From positions 14,325,893-14,389,892 of the forward strand of contig CP141149.1 in NCBI GenBank assembly GCA_035235625.1: DNA of 64,000 bases. The letters are read 5' to 3'. The notes under the pieces were generated by a model that saw only the letters and a program-made list of their open reading frames with translations, did not search any database and was not told where the DNA came from. The DNA comes from Saururus chinensis (taxonomy: Eukaryota > Streptophyta > Magnoliopsida > Piperales > Saururaceae). Positions 25,066-37,037 of the stretch are shown here, piece by piece (position 1 is the first letter of the stretch; every line of letters starts with the position of its first letter). The translations under genes were made by a program, and so were the position numbers.

Positions 25066-25920
25066 TGCTGTATAGAGCACCGGACGTCTGATGCTCTGCT
25101 AAGAGCGACATTGTTTCTGATTTGGTCTGTGTGCTGTATAAGCCCAGATGTTTGATGCTCTGTTGAGAGCGATGTACGTTTCTGTCTTTGTCTGTGTGCT
25201 GTATGAAGCCCAGACGTCTGATGCTTTGTTGAGAGCGAAGTATGTTTTCGATTTGGTCTGTGTGCTGTGTAAGCCCAGACGTTTGATGCTCTGTTGAGAG
25301 CGTTGTATGTTTCCGCCCAAGAGTGGCACTGTATGTTTCTGCCCAAGTGGCACTGTATGTTTTTTTGCCCAAGAGTGGCATTGGCACTATAAGACCCATT
25401 ATGGTTGGCGATTCTCTAGCACTATAAGACCCATTATGGTGGGCAATTCTCTGGCACTATAAGACCCATTATGGTGGGCGATTCTATGGCACTATAAGAC
25501 CCATTATAGTGGGCAACTGTATGACCCCTTATGTGTGGGTGTTTATGTTTACGCACTTAGGTAAGTAGTATCATGGATCTACTCTTACCTGTTTGATCCA
25601 ATGCCCCATGAGCATTGGTGTGCCTTACCTTCGGAAAAGTCCATGGCGTCTAGTCACTCCCTGGAGGTTAAGGTGTTGCCCCAGTGGCATTCATTTCCAT
25701 TTCGACGATGGAGCTTATTAGTTGTAATGAGCTTCAGTGGTCGTTGATATGTGTATGAGTACGACTGTATGAGTGTGAGTACGACTGTATGTATATGAGC
25801 AGGACTGTAAGCGTATGTATATGAGCAGGACTGTAAGAGTATGTGTATGAGCAGGACTGTAAGAGTATGTGTATGAGCACGACTGTAAGAGTATGTGTAT
25901 GAGTACGTTGTGAGAGTATA
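25066..25920. repeat. Three further tandem arrays in solo LTR D
   Basis: Array 1 (about 25066-25330): four units of about 60 bp with TCTGTGTGCTGTAT and TGTTGAGAGCG. Array 2 (25386-25520): four units of 35 bp with ACTATAAGACCCATTAT. Array 3 (about 25745-25920): about six units of about 26 bp with TATGAGCAGGACTGTAAGAG. All are non-coding; ORFs across them are by-products. Confidence 0.85.
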
Positions 25921-26778
25921 ATTTTGAGTAAGACTGTACGAGTAAGGTCGTACGAGTATGATTGTATGAGTAAGCATATGATTGTACGAGTAAAGTCGTA
26001 CAAGTATGTGTAAGTTGTATGAGTAAGCGTACGGTGGTACGAGTAAGTTTGTATGACCCTAGATAAGGGTGTTTGTGTAGTTTGATTTGACAATATGATT
26101 TTGGCACGATGGTGCATTTGGTATGATTGTATGCGTATGAGCATGATATCGATATGCTTCTGCTTCATGTTTAAGTTGCATGACGCATCTATTTATGAAC
26201 TTATTGAGTTCACCGTTTGGGATTTCCCCTACTGGGTATTTTCTTACTGAGTATGAAAATACTCATTACCCTACTTTTTAGCCTCGTTGTATAAGAGGTT
26301 TTGCAGGTTGTGAGGAGAGCTCCTGGAGACAGACGCTCATTTCAGCGGTGGATTGATTCCCGTTGACTTAGGTATTTGCTTCACTCACTGCGAGTTTATT
26401 TGTGCCACGATCTCCTGTATTGAGTAAGATGAGAAGTTAGATGTTTATATTCTGGACTTTCATTTGGATTAGTCGGTGGACTGTTATGGGACTTGCACTC
26501 AGGGATGCCTGGGAGTGATTTGTATTTAAAGTCTATGATCATAGCAATTTATTCATACGTGTGTTTTTTAGTAGCGCCTGATGATATTTGCTTTGGCCGT
26601 ACGATGTTTGACCGTATGATGAAAATATTTAGATGGAAAATGGATGTTTACTGTTTTAAATTATAAACTGTTTTATCAGGTTTTGATTTCGTCATTTTTC
26701 CTCCGATTTACAAACGTTATATTGCAAAAATTTTCTGTGAATTTTAAAGAAAATGCGTGAAAAATCTTAGGCGTTACA

Positions 26779-28529
26779 TGCATTTGCTGAGAAATTAATT
26801 TACACTTGTTTCTAATTTTATCTAAAAATTCTATGGCATGTTGCTAACTCTCTTAGATAACTCTATATAATTTTTTGTACAATTATATGCATGTTTTCCA
26901 TGTTGAAATAGATGAGCAGAAATTGTATGCCAAAATATAGCTACATTGAGGCACCATTTTTTGAGGTATTCTTGGGACTAGTTGGGTCTAAAATTTTTTA
27001 GTTCTTTGATCTTCATGTCTATTCATCCTATTATTTTTTGGGATTTTTATTATGAGCTAGCCATGTAATTATTAGATTTTATTGAATGGAGTTGTTCAAA
27101 AATTAAAGTTTCTCTGTCTTACAAGTTGGCATGTGTTTCATGCCCAAATGAGATTATTTTGCTTCCAAAACCTTATAGAGTAGCTTTTGTGAGTCCTAGA
27201 CTTGCTTACTGAATTTTGCGATGATCTATCATCATCTTATAGGTGATCAGTTCGTCAATTTTGAGTTTAGTTAATTTTGTTGTCTACCAATTTTCTAATT
27301 ATTTAAATTACTTATTAGTATTTTAGGTTAATAATTTATTTTTTATAGAGACAACTATCAATTGACGATTGTTAGTACGGGGTTTTTTTTAGTATTATAA
27401 AAAATTCATAATTATGTTTTGAGTAGTTAAATATATTTATGGGTTTATTTTTTAATATTTAAGGTTGTAGAAAAAAATAAATTCTCTCTTCTTGCTAGTT
27501 TTTTTACCAATCTTGTTATATTTTGTGGAGGAAGAAGAAGTGATTGAGAAGAAAAAAGGGAGAAGGATAGAGAGGAGGAGAGGAGAGAAGAGAGGAGTAG
27601 AAGAGAGAGGAGAGGAGGGAAGGGGGAGGGCAGAGGAGGGAAGGGGAAGGGTGATAGGAGGAGGAGGAGGAGATGAAAACAAAACTAGATAAAGCAAAAT
27701 TGGTGGCAATTAGTGGTAGAGGCGACAATTGATAATGAAGATAGTGGAGCTAGTGGTTGAGGTGGCGGAGTTGAAGTTGGAACGGTTGAAAATGATATGG
27801 TAAAGCTATAAAGGAGATAATAAAAATGGGGCATTTAGTTAATTCATGCTACATGTGTAGGATCCATGTTTACATGTGCATAGAGTATTATTACATGAGA
27901 ATAAGACATTTTGTGTAATACATTATATTCTAGGGTTACTTTTATAAAATATTCTATTTTAGTTCTCCTAACGACATATCCTCGGCTATCTTTCAATTAA
28001 CACCAAGATTGTTGGTGATGGCATACAGGTTAGCACGGCATTAATATCATAAATGCACGAACTAATATGCACTAGTATATGTGCCAATCTTTGTATATTT
28101 TAATGTAAGTGGGATAACCAAAATTTTGATCACAAACTCTTCATAACATCGTAATCTCTGCATAAATTTCACTTCAAGAAAGAGGGTAGCTCCACCAGAG
28201 GATTTGAATTCGTGATTTCAAGCAAAGTATGTTGCGCAATTTGCCTCACAGTAAATTCTCATTTGATAGAATTAAGTAAATACTCCACAAACTCTTCACA
28301 AAAAATAAACATTAAAATATGCTTGAATCACATAAAAGAAAGCAATAACGGACGAATTTATGGATCATCTTATTATGGATTAAAACATAAATCAATTAAA
28401 GTTAATCAAATAAATTTACAGTTTAGCACTTTAATTTCAACACTGTCAAAGCCCTAGCACACATAAGTCAAGGTTGAAAAAAAAAATCAGAGTACAACTC
28501 AAACACCAGCACCATGCATGGAGGAATCA
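26779..28529. other. Intergenic, GA-rich patch, no gene seen
   Basis: AT-rich sequence with a purine-rich stretch at 27525-27690 (GGAGGAAGAAGAAG followed by GAGAGGAG runs) that gives spurious ORFs on both strands. I see no RNA gene or element ends. Confidence 0.45.
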
Positions 28530-29324
28530 TCAAGTAAATATGGAAGCAATGTCCGGTGGGGTTGAATCTTGATGATAAAAGAGATAGGCAGCAATTACGT
28601 CATCTTCCATCACAGAGGAAAATGAGGGCAACTCCGTTGGGTTCAATCCCCACCCAAGATTGTGATAGGAGAATTGCAGCTCTGCACAGTACTCGTCGCC
28701 ATCCACATTGTTCCTGGCGTTCGACGACGATGAAGAAGAAGCAGGATCTTGGTCAGTTACCGCCGCTGCAGCCCCATTCTGATCAGCCTCCTCTGTGTTG
28801 TAGTAATTCTTGGGGTCCTGAATCTTCTCCTTGCCCGCCATCTCGTCCAGTTGGGCCAGAACTTTGAGCCGGGTCTCCTCCAGCTGCCTCTCCACGGTCC
28901 TCAACTCCGCTACGGATGATCCCCTCGTCGTTATACTCGCCTCCGACCAGCCGGGAACCTTCTGCTCTGGTTTCTTGATCTTCTTGGCAGCTCGCTTGAC
29001 AGCGATCCGGCGCTCAAGCTGGGAAATCTCGTGGGTGAGGCGCTGGACTTCTGGGGACGGCGGTTTCTGGCGGTGGTCGGCACTAGCGCCTGAGAGGAAG
29101 GCATCGAGGAGGTGGTCCAAGGACGAGGTGGATGAAGAAAAGAAAGAGAAGGGACGGCCGGAGGGGGAGAAGAGGAGGATGGCGAGGGAGGCTCCGGTGA
29201 GGACAGAGGCGTCGGCGGCCTTCTTGAAAAGGCCGGAGCGGCGCTTGGAGAAAGTGACAAGCCTCTGCTGCTTGTCCTTCACGTACCCTACGCCCGTCTT
29301 CCTCCTCTTCATCGTCGTCGTCAT
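28530..29324 (-). CDS. Type I (M-alpha-like) MADS-box transcription factor
   Basis: This is a single-exon frame of 264 residues, as usual for type I MADS genes. The MADS domain occupies about residues 5-63 with the core QRLVTFSKRRSGLFKKA (DNA contact helix), followed by LTGASLAILLFSPSGRPFSFF and LDHLLDAFLSG, the wording of AGL61/AGL62-type proteins. There is no K-box. A heptad-like stretch (LTHEISQLERRIAVKRAAKK and later LRTVERQLEETRLKVLAQLDEM) should form a coiled coil for dimerisation. The first residues differ from the usual GRKKIE(M/I) text (here MKRRKTGVGYVKD). The frame stays open 38 codons further upstream, but a TATA box lies at 29414-29421, so the ATG at 29324 is preferred; the ATG four codons on is an alternative. 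Members of this clade act in female gametophyte and endosperm; that role here is inference. Confidence 0.88.
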   Translation of the reverse strand: MTTTMKRRKTGVGYVKDKQQRLVTFSKRRSGLFKKAADASVLTGASLAILLFSPSGRPFSFFSSSTSSLDHLLDAFLSGASADHRQKPPSPEVQRLTHEISQLERRIAVKRAAKKIKKPEQKVPGWSEASITTRGSSVAELRTVERQLEETRLKVLAQLDEMAGKEKIQDPKNYYNTEEADQNGAAAAVTDQDPASSSSSSNARNNVDGDEYCAELQFSYHNLGWGLNPTELPSFSSVMEDDVIAAYLFYHQDSTPPDIASIFT

Positions 29325-29413
29325 TGCTATCTCCTCCTCTTCACAAATCACAGACTTTCCTTTCTTGGTACTTGCAGACAGAAATTTCGCAGGTGTAAAA
29401 TCAGAATGAAGGG

Positions 29414-29421
29414 CTTTTATA
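29414..29421 (-). promoter_or_regulatory. TATA box of the MADS gene
   Basis: TATAAAAG on the minus strand, 90 bases upstream of the chosen ATG. Transcription would start near 29385-29390, which excludes the upstream in-frame ATG at 29438. Confidence 0.65.
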
Positions 29422-29439
29422 CTCTTTTTTGTATACAAA

Positions 29440-29805
29440 AGAAAGCCTTATTTGTTGTGGAGGGAAGCCTCAAATTCGGTTAGTGCGTAGACTATTTGAC
29501 TTATTTGTAGTCAGAGAAGGCTCAAAAAGGCTCCGTGTGGGCTACATCAGGATGCGGCCCAGCTAACCATTGTGGGTTCGTAGTCCTCTAGTGTTGGTGG
29601 TGTTCACATGCGCGTGTTGGTGTGCACTCCGCACATCGCTTACCTCCGGACTCGATCAACGGCGGACCAAAGAATGGGTTATTTATGTCAATAATTTGTC
29701 CGTTATGTATTTTTTCTACAGAGTAATTATCTATATAAACAGTAATTATCTACCAATATAATCTCTTAAAAGATTAGATAAGGTTTAACGTGGTTCAAGA
29801 GAACA
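29440..29805. other. MADS gene upstream region, no gene seen
   Basis: A 63-codon frame at 29570 has no recognisable domain. Nothing else stands out. Confidence 0.4.
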
Positions 29806-30310
29806 AGAGAGAGGTTTACCACTTTAACTAAGTAAAGTAGCTAAGGTGAGAATTTCTAGATTAAGTAAATAAATATATAATAATATTTAAAATTTATATA
29901 TATTATCTTATTTATTTATAGTATTACTATTAAATAAATTAGTTTATTTTAAAAATTTAAAAAAAGCTATTAATGTGGGATAAAAAGAATATTTAGTAAT
30001 TAACTTTAAAGAAGACCTCATATATAATATTAACATGATTGTATATAAATTATTAAAGATTTAAGAAAAAGAAAATGATCTTAAGAATAATTATATAGAA
30101 ATAAAAATTTTCTTTATATAAGAATGTATACACCATTTAAAAATTAATCGGACCTCAGATAAATGGCCGGATGAGATCTTTGTCCATGGCTGTATCTAAA
30201 AATTAATGGATAAAAACATACAGCTAGACATGGCCATGAACTCCTTGAACATGACCCGAATATCGGACAATGGACGATGACCAGCCCTAGGCATGGCCCC
30301 CCGTTGTATT
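29806..30310 (+). repeat. Third, dispersed copy of the 1-kb repeat (3' part)
   Basis: GTATTACTATTAAATAAATT, GATAAAAAGAATATTTAGTAAT and GGCCGGATGAGATCTTTGTC match 13460-13860 in order and orientation. This copy lies about 16 kb from the tandem pair, so the family is dispersed and probably transposon-derived, but I could not find terminal repeats. Confidence 0.7.
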
Positions 30311-30852
30311 TGTCCCAATGTAGGTCTACCACTGTCTGTGGATAGAGGTTTAATAAGGCATGCTTGTCATGAAGCAGATAGATGGATCCAAATATACATC
30401 TAGTGTGGACAAAAAGCACCTAGTGAACGTGCTTGGGTGTGGACTGGGTGCATATAAATGGGTCCTTTTGGTTGATACGAAGTTTTTTAGCATTCAAAAA
30501 GAAGTATCATAAAAAAATGATTTAACAAGAGGTCACTAATGGAAAAAGTTAATACATATCGAAGGTTGTATGCGTGTTAGTGTGTGCCTAGCACATCACA
30601 CACCATCAAATCAAAATCTAGCAACGTATGTGCATCATAGGCGAGCCATTGAATCAAAATCCAACAACATATATGTATCACAGATGGGAGTGAAACTTTT
30701 AAGGGCTAGCGCATAAAAATAAGAGCCAAGCCAAAAATTTTAGACATGATCTTAGGGTCGGTCCTTAAAACTGAGCTCACATTAATTAGGGTCAGGCTTC
30801 GGCCAAATAGCAAAAAGCCTATAGGCCCCCTTGGCTCATTCTCAAGTATTAA
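30311..30852. other. No gene seen
   Basis: Low-complexity-like intergenic sequence with a local repeat (AAATCAAAATCTAGCAACGTATGTGCATCA and a variant about 60 bases later). No 5' LTR of the chromovirus that follows could be recognised here. Confidence 0.4.
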
Positions 30853-31522
30853 GGAACTAAGGGAGTAGTTCCTCCCCACGAACACAGAGTGGGTTGCACA
30901 AGAATTGCTCAGGAAACTTAAGCAGATGGGAACTATTCAAGAGTATGTGAAGCAATTTTAGTCTCTTCTCCTTGACGTCAAGCGCATGATAGAGGAAGAC
31001 AAACTCTTCAACTTCCTTACGGGGCTCCAAGGTTGGGCACAAAATGAGCTTCTTAGGCAAAATGTTAGAGACCTTTCTACAACCATTTCAACAGATGAAT
31101 GCTTGGTGGATTACAAGACTGACACCAATGAGCAGAAGAAGGATAAGGCATTTTCCTCTAAGTGTGGTTGCAGGCGCAACATCAAGGGACAAAAAAATGG
31201 ATACAAGGGCAAGAAAGGTGAGCAGGCTGATTCTAAGAAAAATAAGGGTCTATCTTGCTTCATCTGTCATGGCCCTCACCGCACCAAAGAGTACCCAAAA
31301 AGGGAGAAGTTGAAAGTGATAATGGCTGAGGACGAGTCCTCTTTGGACAGGGAGGAGATCACGATGCGCATGTACGCCTTACAACTTGTTAGTGCCATCT
31401 GCAAGGAGAAGGTGGATTACAACGGTTTGATTTATGTGATTTATGTGGAGGCAGTCCTTAACAAGAAGTTGGTGCAGTCAATGGTTGATACCGGTGCCTT
31501 GCATAATTTATTGGAAAACTAG
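30853..31522 (+). pseudogene. Chromovirus gag and protease remnant
   Basis: Gag text includes FLPTNTEWVAQELLRKLKQM, a stop at about 30958, then EEDKLFNFLTGLQGWAQNEL (ORF from 30986). A zinc knuckle reads CFICHGPHRTKEY, in which the last cysteine of the CX2CX3-4HX4C pattern has become tyrosine. The protease active-site text VDTGALHNLLE follows at about 31480-31515, and the frame stops at 31522. Gag would coat the element's RNA and the protease would cut the polyprotein; neither can be functional here. Confidence 0.75.
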
Positions 31523-32816
31523 TGCTTGGAGGCATGGGGCCTCAAGGTGACAAAGGCCCAAGCCCAAATAAAGGCTATTAATTCAAAGGTAGCCCCTGTC
31601 CTTGGCATTGCCAACAATCTGCTTGGATTGGAGACTGGACAGGGAAGGTAAGTTTCACTGTCATTCCTCTAGATGATTTTGAGCTTATCCTTTGGCTTGA
31701 TTTCCTAAGAAGGGCAAAGGTGTCCATGATGCCCCATTTAAAGAAAATTTTTATTAGTGATGAAAAGATCCCTTACTTTGTTGCTAAGAACAAAATGGAC
31801 ATGGAGGTGCAAGTTGTGTCTACCCTACAACTAATGAAAGGCCTTGAGTAAGGCCACAAGACCTACCTAGTCTCTATAGTGGAGGTGGATGACGAAATGG
31901 CAGGTGTTGTACCTAAGAAGCTAGTGGGGAACTTGTTGAAGGAGTTTGTGGATGTGATGCCACCCCCACGATGTACTGTTGACCATGCTATAGAGTTGCT
32001 ACCAAGAGCTCGCCCTCCAGCTCGAACTCCTTACCACATAGCTCCACCGGAATTGGTAGAACTCAAAAAGCAATTGGAGGAGTTGCTTAAGGCAGGATTC
32101 ATTAGGCCAACCAAAGCTCCCTATGGAGCTCCAGTCCTATTTCAGAGGAAACAGGACGGTTCCCTTCAATTATGCATAGATTACAGAGCTTTAAACCAAA
32201 TTACAGTGAAGAACATGTACCCAATCTCTTTGGTGGCTGACTTTTTCAACAGGTTGGCATAATCTTCTTTCATTTCCAAGCTTGATCTCAGGTTGAGCTA
32301 TTGGCTGATGCACATTGCTATTGGCGACAAGGCAAAGACAGTGATGGTAACTCAGTACAAGCTGTTCAAGTTCCTTGTCATGCCCGTTGGCTTGACAAAC
32401 GCTCTATCCACATTTTGCACATTGATGAACGATGTATTTCGACCATACCTAGATCGGTTTATGGTCATCTACTTGGATGATATTGTGGTGTACAACAGAT
32501 CCTTTGATGAAAACCTAGGGCATCTAAGGATTGTGCTAGAACGATTAAGGGAGAACAACCTCTTTTTGAATCTTGAGAAGTGCAGCTTCAGACGAAGATA
32601 ATGTTCCTTGGGCACTGTGCTTCTGAAGGAAGGGTACAGATGGATGGAAGGAAGGTCAGGGCCATTGTGGAATGGCCAGCCCTTACGAAGGTCACTGAGC
32701 TAAGATTATTCTTGGGACTTGCCAACTACTACAGACGGTTCATTAAGAACTACTCAAAGAAAGTTGTTGAACTGACTGATCTCTTGAAGAAGGACAAACC
32801 TTGGTGCTGGGCCTAG
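31523..32816 (+). pseudogene. Chromovirus reverse transcriptase remnant
   Basis: Three consecutive open pieces (31879-32262, 32293-32601, 32580-32816) carry PPELVELKKQLEELLKAGFI, LCIDYRALNQITVKNMYPI, KFLVMPVGLTNA and the catalytic YLDDIVVYN, then [17 protein letters not shown] stop at 32260-32262 and a frameshift near 32590 break it. The two catalytic aspartates of YLDD are intact. The order and wording are those of Ty3/gypsy RT. Confidence 0.85.
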
Positions 32817-32819
32817 GCA

Positions 32820-33110
32820 TGTCAGATGGTGTTTGAGCTGCTTAAGGATGACATATCCTCTAGGATAGTTCTCAAACTCTTTGAGTTTGATGCACCTTTT
32901 GAGGTGCAGACCGATACTTCCAATCGGGCAATTGGAGGTGTCTTGATCCAGTCAGGCCATCCTGTTGTATACGAGAGCCGCAAGCTTAATGAAACTAAGC
33001 AGAGGTACTCAGTCCACAAGAAGAAGATTATGGCAGTCGTCCATTGTTTTAGGACTTGGAGGCACTACTTGCTGGGCAAAAAGTTCTAGTCCGGACTGAT
33101 AATATAGCCA
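32820..33110 (+). pseudogene. Chromovirus RNase H remnant
   Basis: FEVQTDTSNRAIGGVLIQSG and PVVYESRKLNETKQRYSV mark the RNase H domain, ending WRHYLLGKKF. The usual glutamate of the EKE motif after RYSV is lysine here (HKKKIM), so the active site appears lost in addition to the stop before the domain. Confidence 0.8.
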
Positions 33111-33225
33111 CAAGCTACTCCTCTATGCAGAAAAACTTTCACCAAAGTAAGCACCTTGATTGATCTAAGCTATGAAGGATAGGTCTACTTGGCGATTTTG
33201 GTTGGAGGAGGGGGTGGTGTATGTG

Positions 33226-34330
33226 AAGGGTGGATGCCGTTACATCCCCTTGGTTGACGGTTTGAGGTGTCAGTTGCTAAAAGAGATTCATGACTCCACA
33301 TAGCCCGAAACTACTCTCTGGCCGCGAATGCTAGAAGATGTAGAGCAGTATGTGAGAGCGTGCATGGTATGTCAGCAGGATAAGATGGAGAGATAGAGGG
33401 AAGCGGGCATGTTTCAACCCCTTCCTATTTTAGACATACCATGGGTAAGTCTATCCATTGACTTTAACGCGGGGTGCTTGTCTATTGTGCAGGGTTATGG
33501 ATCGATCATGGTTGTTGTGGATCACTTCTCTAAGTACAACACATTCATAGCATCCCTTAAAACTTGTAGCCCAGAGACAACGGCGGGCTTGTTCTTCCGG
33601 AACATTGTTATGTTTTGGGGCTTGCTAGCAGATATTGTGAACAACTGATTCACAGGAAGGTTATGGACACAGCTATTTGAGTTGTTGGGCATTCAGCTCA
33701 ACTTTTCAACCAACAATCATCCTAAGACTGATGGTAGATGGAGAGGATGATGCCATTTTAGAGGAGTACCTGAGGAATTATGTGATGACTAATTAGAAAA
33801 TTTGGGTCGACTTGCTGGAAATGGCCCAATTCTACTACATCTTGCACAAAAGCTCAACAATGGGAAGCAGTCCTTTCGATTGGCAATGGGCCAACAACCT
33901 CTCGCACTGGTGGATGTTGTTTTGCAATGGACAGGAGACAGGTGTCCAACTGCTTACCACTTGTCCACGTAGTGGACAGAGAGGACGGATGATGCACGAG
34001 ACTGGTTGGCCAAAGCAGTCAAGCGGATGAAGAAATATGCAGATAGAGATCATAGGCTGCTTGAGTTCCAAGTTGGGGATTGAGTTATGCTGAAGCTAAT
34101 TCCCCAACTTTGAAAGAAATTATGAAGGAAGGTAGTACACAAAGGGCTCATCCAGAGATACAGCGGACCCTTTGAGGTGAAGCGCAGAGTTGGCCAGCTA
34201 GCATACCAACTCTAATCGCCAGAGCGGTTCAAGAAGCACCCTGCTTTTCATGTAAGCTTTCTAAAGCCTTTTCATGAGGACTTAGAGGATACCTGCAGAA
34301 ACACCTCTAATTGAGCACCACCTATGATCA
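33226..34330 (+). pseudogene. Chromovirus integrase and GPY/F remnant
   Basis: A decayed zinc-binding region (IHDST then CMVCQQDKM) is followed by the core with SLSIDFNAG and MVVVDHFSKYNTFIASLK (ORF 33409-33648). A stop and frameshifts follow. The downstream frame carries WTQLFELLGIQLNFSTNNHP, then GSSPFDW, and finally the GPY/F module GLIQRYSGPFEVKRRVGQLA with HPAFHVSFLKPFHED near 34150-34290. It is clearly inactive. Confidence 0.75.
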
Positions 34331-34374
34331 GAACCTCTTTTGAGAATAGGTTGAAGCCATTCTAGATAGGAGGG

Positions 34375-35728
34375 TGATAAGTATGAAATCTATATCTATT
34401 TTATATGCCTTTTTACCTTATTCGCTAGTATAGATTAGGTTAATTTAGAGTTAGTTATGGTTTATTTAGATTAAGATAGATATTAGTATTTTAGTTTAAT
34501 TATTAATAATTTTGTAGTTATTAGTTGTTTAGACATGTATGTAAATCAAGATGGAATTTTAATTACTTTCTACATGTCTAAAGTATGATATTTTATGTTT
34601 TGTAGGTAAAGTGCGCTTATCGAAGTACTTGGACGATGTTTAAAATGATTAAAAATAGTCTTCACATACTTTAAAGTGATTTGGACAACTTTTCGGAGTT
34701 ATAAACAAGTTAGAAATCAATATAGACACGAAGGAAAGCTTAATGAACAGAATATGAACTGTCCAGGAAAACAGAAACATTGTAGCCGATCGAACGGGCA
34801 TGCAGGGCGATCGATCGGCATAACGTGCAATTTCCTTGTTTGACCCAAATTCCAATCCTTTTCATATTGGACTTCTACCTACGGAACTTATGCCTATAAA
34901 AAGACATATTTGGCTTAAAATTGGGGGATTCCAGTAGATTTTATGAAGAGAAAAAGGAAGAAGAAGATGGAAGAGAACTCAAAGCTTTTAATGAAGATTC
35001 AAGTGCTTTCTTCTACAATGGAAGGCTAGACTTTTCTTTTACTTAGGAGTTAATGAAGTTATAGATAAGTTTCAGTTTCTTTTCTTTTTAATTTAAATCT
35101 CAGTTGTGAATGATGACAATTGTATGATATGGATTTCCTTTTTAATGGAAGAGCTTTTAATGTTTATTCAAGTCTATGTTGATTTATTGTCTTGTAGATG
35201 ATAGATTGATGTGGTTTTGATATTTGCATCGATTCTAATTTCTGTGATTTAGATGAGATGGTCATACAATAGTTTTAATATTCAGATAATTAATGACTTG
35301 GATGAGTTATACTAAGATTAGACGGGTCATGCCTATAGCTAGTTTAGTGTAGATGATTCGTGTTATTGTCGAAGATAGTTCATGCCATGGAAGTCAATTA
35401 ATGATTCTTTTTTAAGTAATTCTAGCTTGTAGCTGAGAATACTTGTTCATATTCATACTAGATTTAGATTAAAAGTTAAGAAATTGTTATGGTTCCATAG
35501 TGGATTCAATTTCCTAAGTAAATTTCATCAAATTAATCTCTTATTTTTAAACTAGTTGATTCCTTTCTTTTGCTTAATTTAAGTTTAAGTTGTTTTTAGT
35601 TTGTAATCAGCAAATTCCTCTTTAGATTTAGTGATAATCCATCCGTCCCTGAGGTTCAACAACCCTTAAATACTTATCCTAGTACAATTACCTTGTACAC
35701 TTGCAAAGGGTTTAATTATAAACGATCA
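34375..35728 (+). mobile_element. Solo LTR G, 1.35 kb, nested in the chromovirus
   Basis: It begins TGATAAGTATG and ends AAACGATCA (TGAT/ATCA inverted ends), flanked by a perfect GAGGG duplication (34370-34374 and 35729-35733). A TATA box (TATAAAAAG, about 34895-34903) lies in the middle, and the text near the right end (GTCCCTGAGGTTCAACAACC and TTGTACACTTGCAAAG) resembles the R/U5 part of many plant LTRs. It differs from the long LTR family elsewhere in the window but shares one dyad with it (34783-34822). No coding domain. Confidence 0.85.
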
Positions 35729-35733
35729 GAGGG

Positions 35734-35930
35734 TCGAGGGGATGAGCAAGAAGAATAAAAAAATCTGCTACTTGGTTAAGTGGAAGGATCTTCCTACATC
35801 TGAGAATAGCTGGGAGCGAGACATCACATTGTGGCCATTCAAATACAAAGTCATCAAGTACTTAGCCTCGATGGGGATGTCAAGCAGATTGGTTGGGGGA
35901 GGATTGGTAGCCCCTCAACCAGTTGAATAG
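35734..35930 (+). pseudogene. Chromovirus chromodomain fragment
   Basis: ICYLVKWKDLPTSENSWERD and LWPFKYKVIKYL form the C-terminal chromodomain that gives chromoviruses their name and that targets integration to marked chromatin. The fragment is cut from its polyprotein by solo LTR G immediately upstream and ends at a stop at 35928-35930. Confidence 0.8.
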
Positions 35931-37037
35931 ACAAAGGGGGCAGCTGTCACGCCCCGGTGCTGCCCAACCCGAGCCGAACCCGATCCAAGGGCTAGTCAAG
36001 CGTGCGGGGGCGACGAGGGGAAATTGAGAAATGGTTTAGCGGAAGACATAACCCTAACCACAGGCGACTTAACAGAATTATGGAATATGCACACCACTTT
36101 GAGCAAGAGTAAATAAGTAGAAAAGAAAGAGAGTCGCTTAACTCAAAATAAACAACTAGTCTCAATCCCACATGCTTAGTCAACTATAGCCCACTCTGGC
36201 TAAAAAAAAGGTCTTAACCAACACAACTGTATAAAGTAACATAAAAATCCAACAGAGAATCATACACAAAGGTTCTAAACATAAAGCATAAACCAAGGAA
36301 AATAAGTCACATAAGATTCTCCACGATCACATCCAAGTCATCTCCGATCTTTCCTCAAAGAGGAGATCCTTTCCGTTTGCGTGTCGCACCACGCAACCCC
36401 AAAGCAAAAACACAAGAAAGAGGGGTGAGTTTAACAAACTCAGTAATGGTTTTTAATATAACTAATCATCATCGAAAATACGATAGCATAGCAATATAAT
36501 CATTCAGATCAAAGATTTACAGGATGTATCATTTTCTGATCACACAGACACATCACCTAAACCTACATCATAGTGTATAATCCACATAGTGTCATTCACA
36601 TCATATCAACCTGCATAAAATGTATCTCTAATATACATATCAAATCATGCCTCAACATCATATCATCCGGCATGAAATGTATCTCTAACATACATATCAT
36701 ATCATGCATCACATCATATTAACCTGCATGAAATGTATCTCTAATATACATATCCAATCATGCATCACATCATATTCACCTGCATGAAATGTATCTCTAA
36801 CATACATATCATATCATGCATCACATTATATCAACCTGCATGAAATGTATCTCTAACATACATATCCAATCATGCATCACATCATATTTACCTGCATAAA
36901 ATGTATATCTAACATACATATCATATCATGCATCACATCATATCCACCTACATGAAATGTATCTCTAACATACATATCCAATCATGCATCACATCATATT
37001 CACCTGTATGAAATGTATCTCTAACATACATATCATG

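Larger units (their letters stand above)
22203..26778 (-). mobile_element. Solo LTR D, 4.6 kb
   Basis: On the plus strand it starts TGTAAGGTCC and ends GGCGTTACA, flanked by a perfect TGCAT duplication (22198-22202 and 26779-26783). Read on the minus strand it begins TGTAACGCC, in line with the other long LTRs, and its stem-loop (26248-26265) has the same sense orientation. There are no gag or pol domains. It contains at least four tandem-repeat arrays and a GC-rich block (about 22540-23780) whose short ORFs on both strands have no recognisable domain. At 4576 bp it is among the longer plant LTRs. Confidence 0.85.

Noticed and set aside
29325..29438. Upstream in-frame ATG of the MADS gene giving a 302-residue protein
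   Set aside because: The added 38 residues have no MADS-family match and the TATA box at 29414-29421 lies inside them, so they are probably leader or untranscribed.
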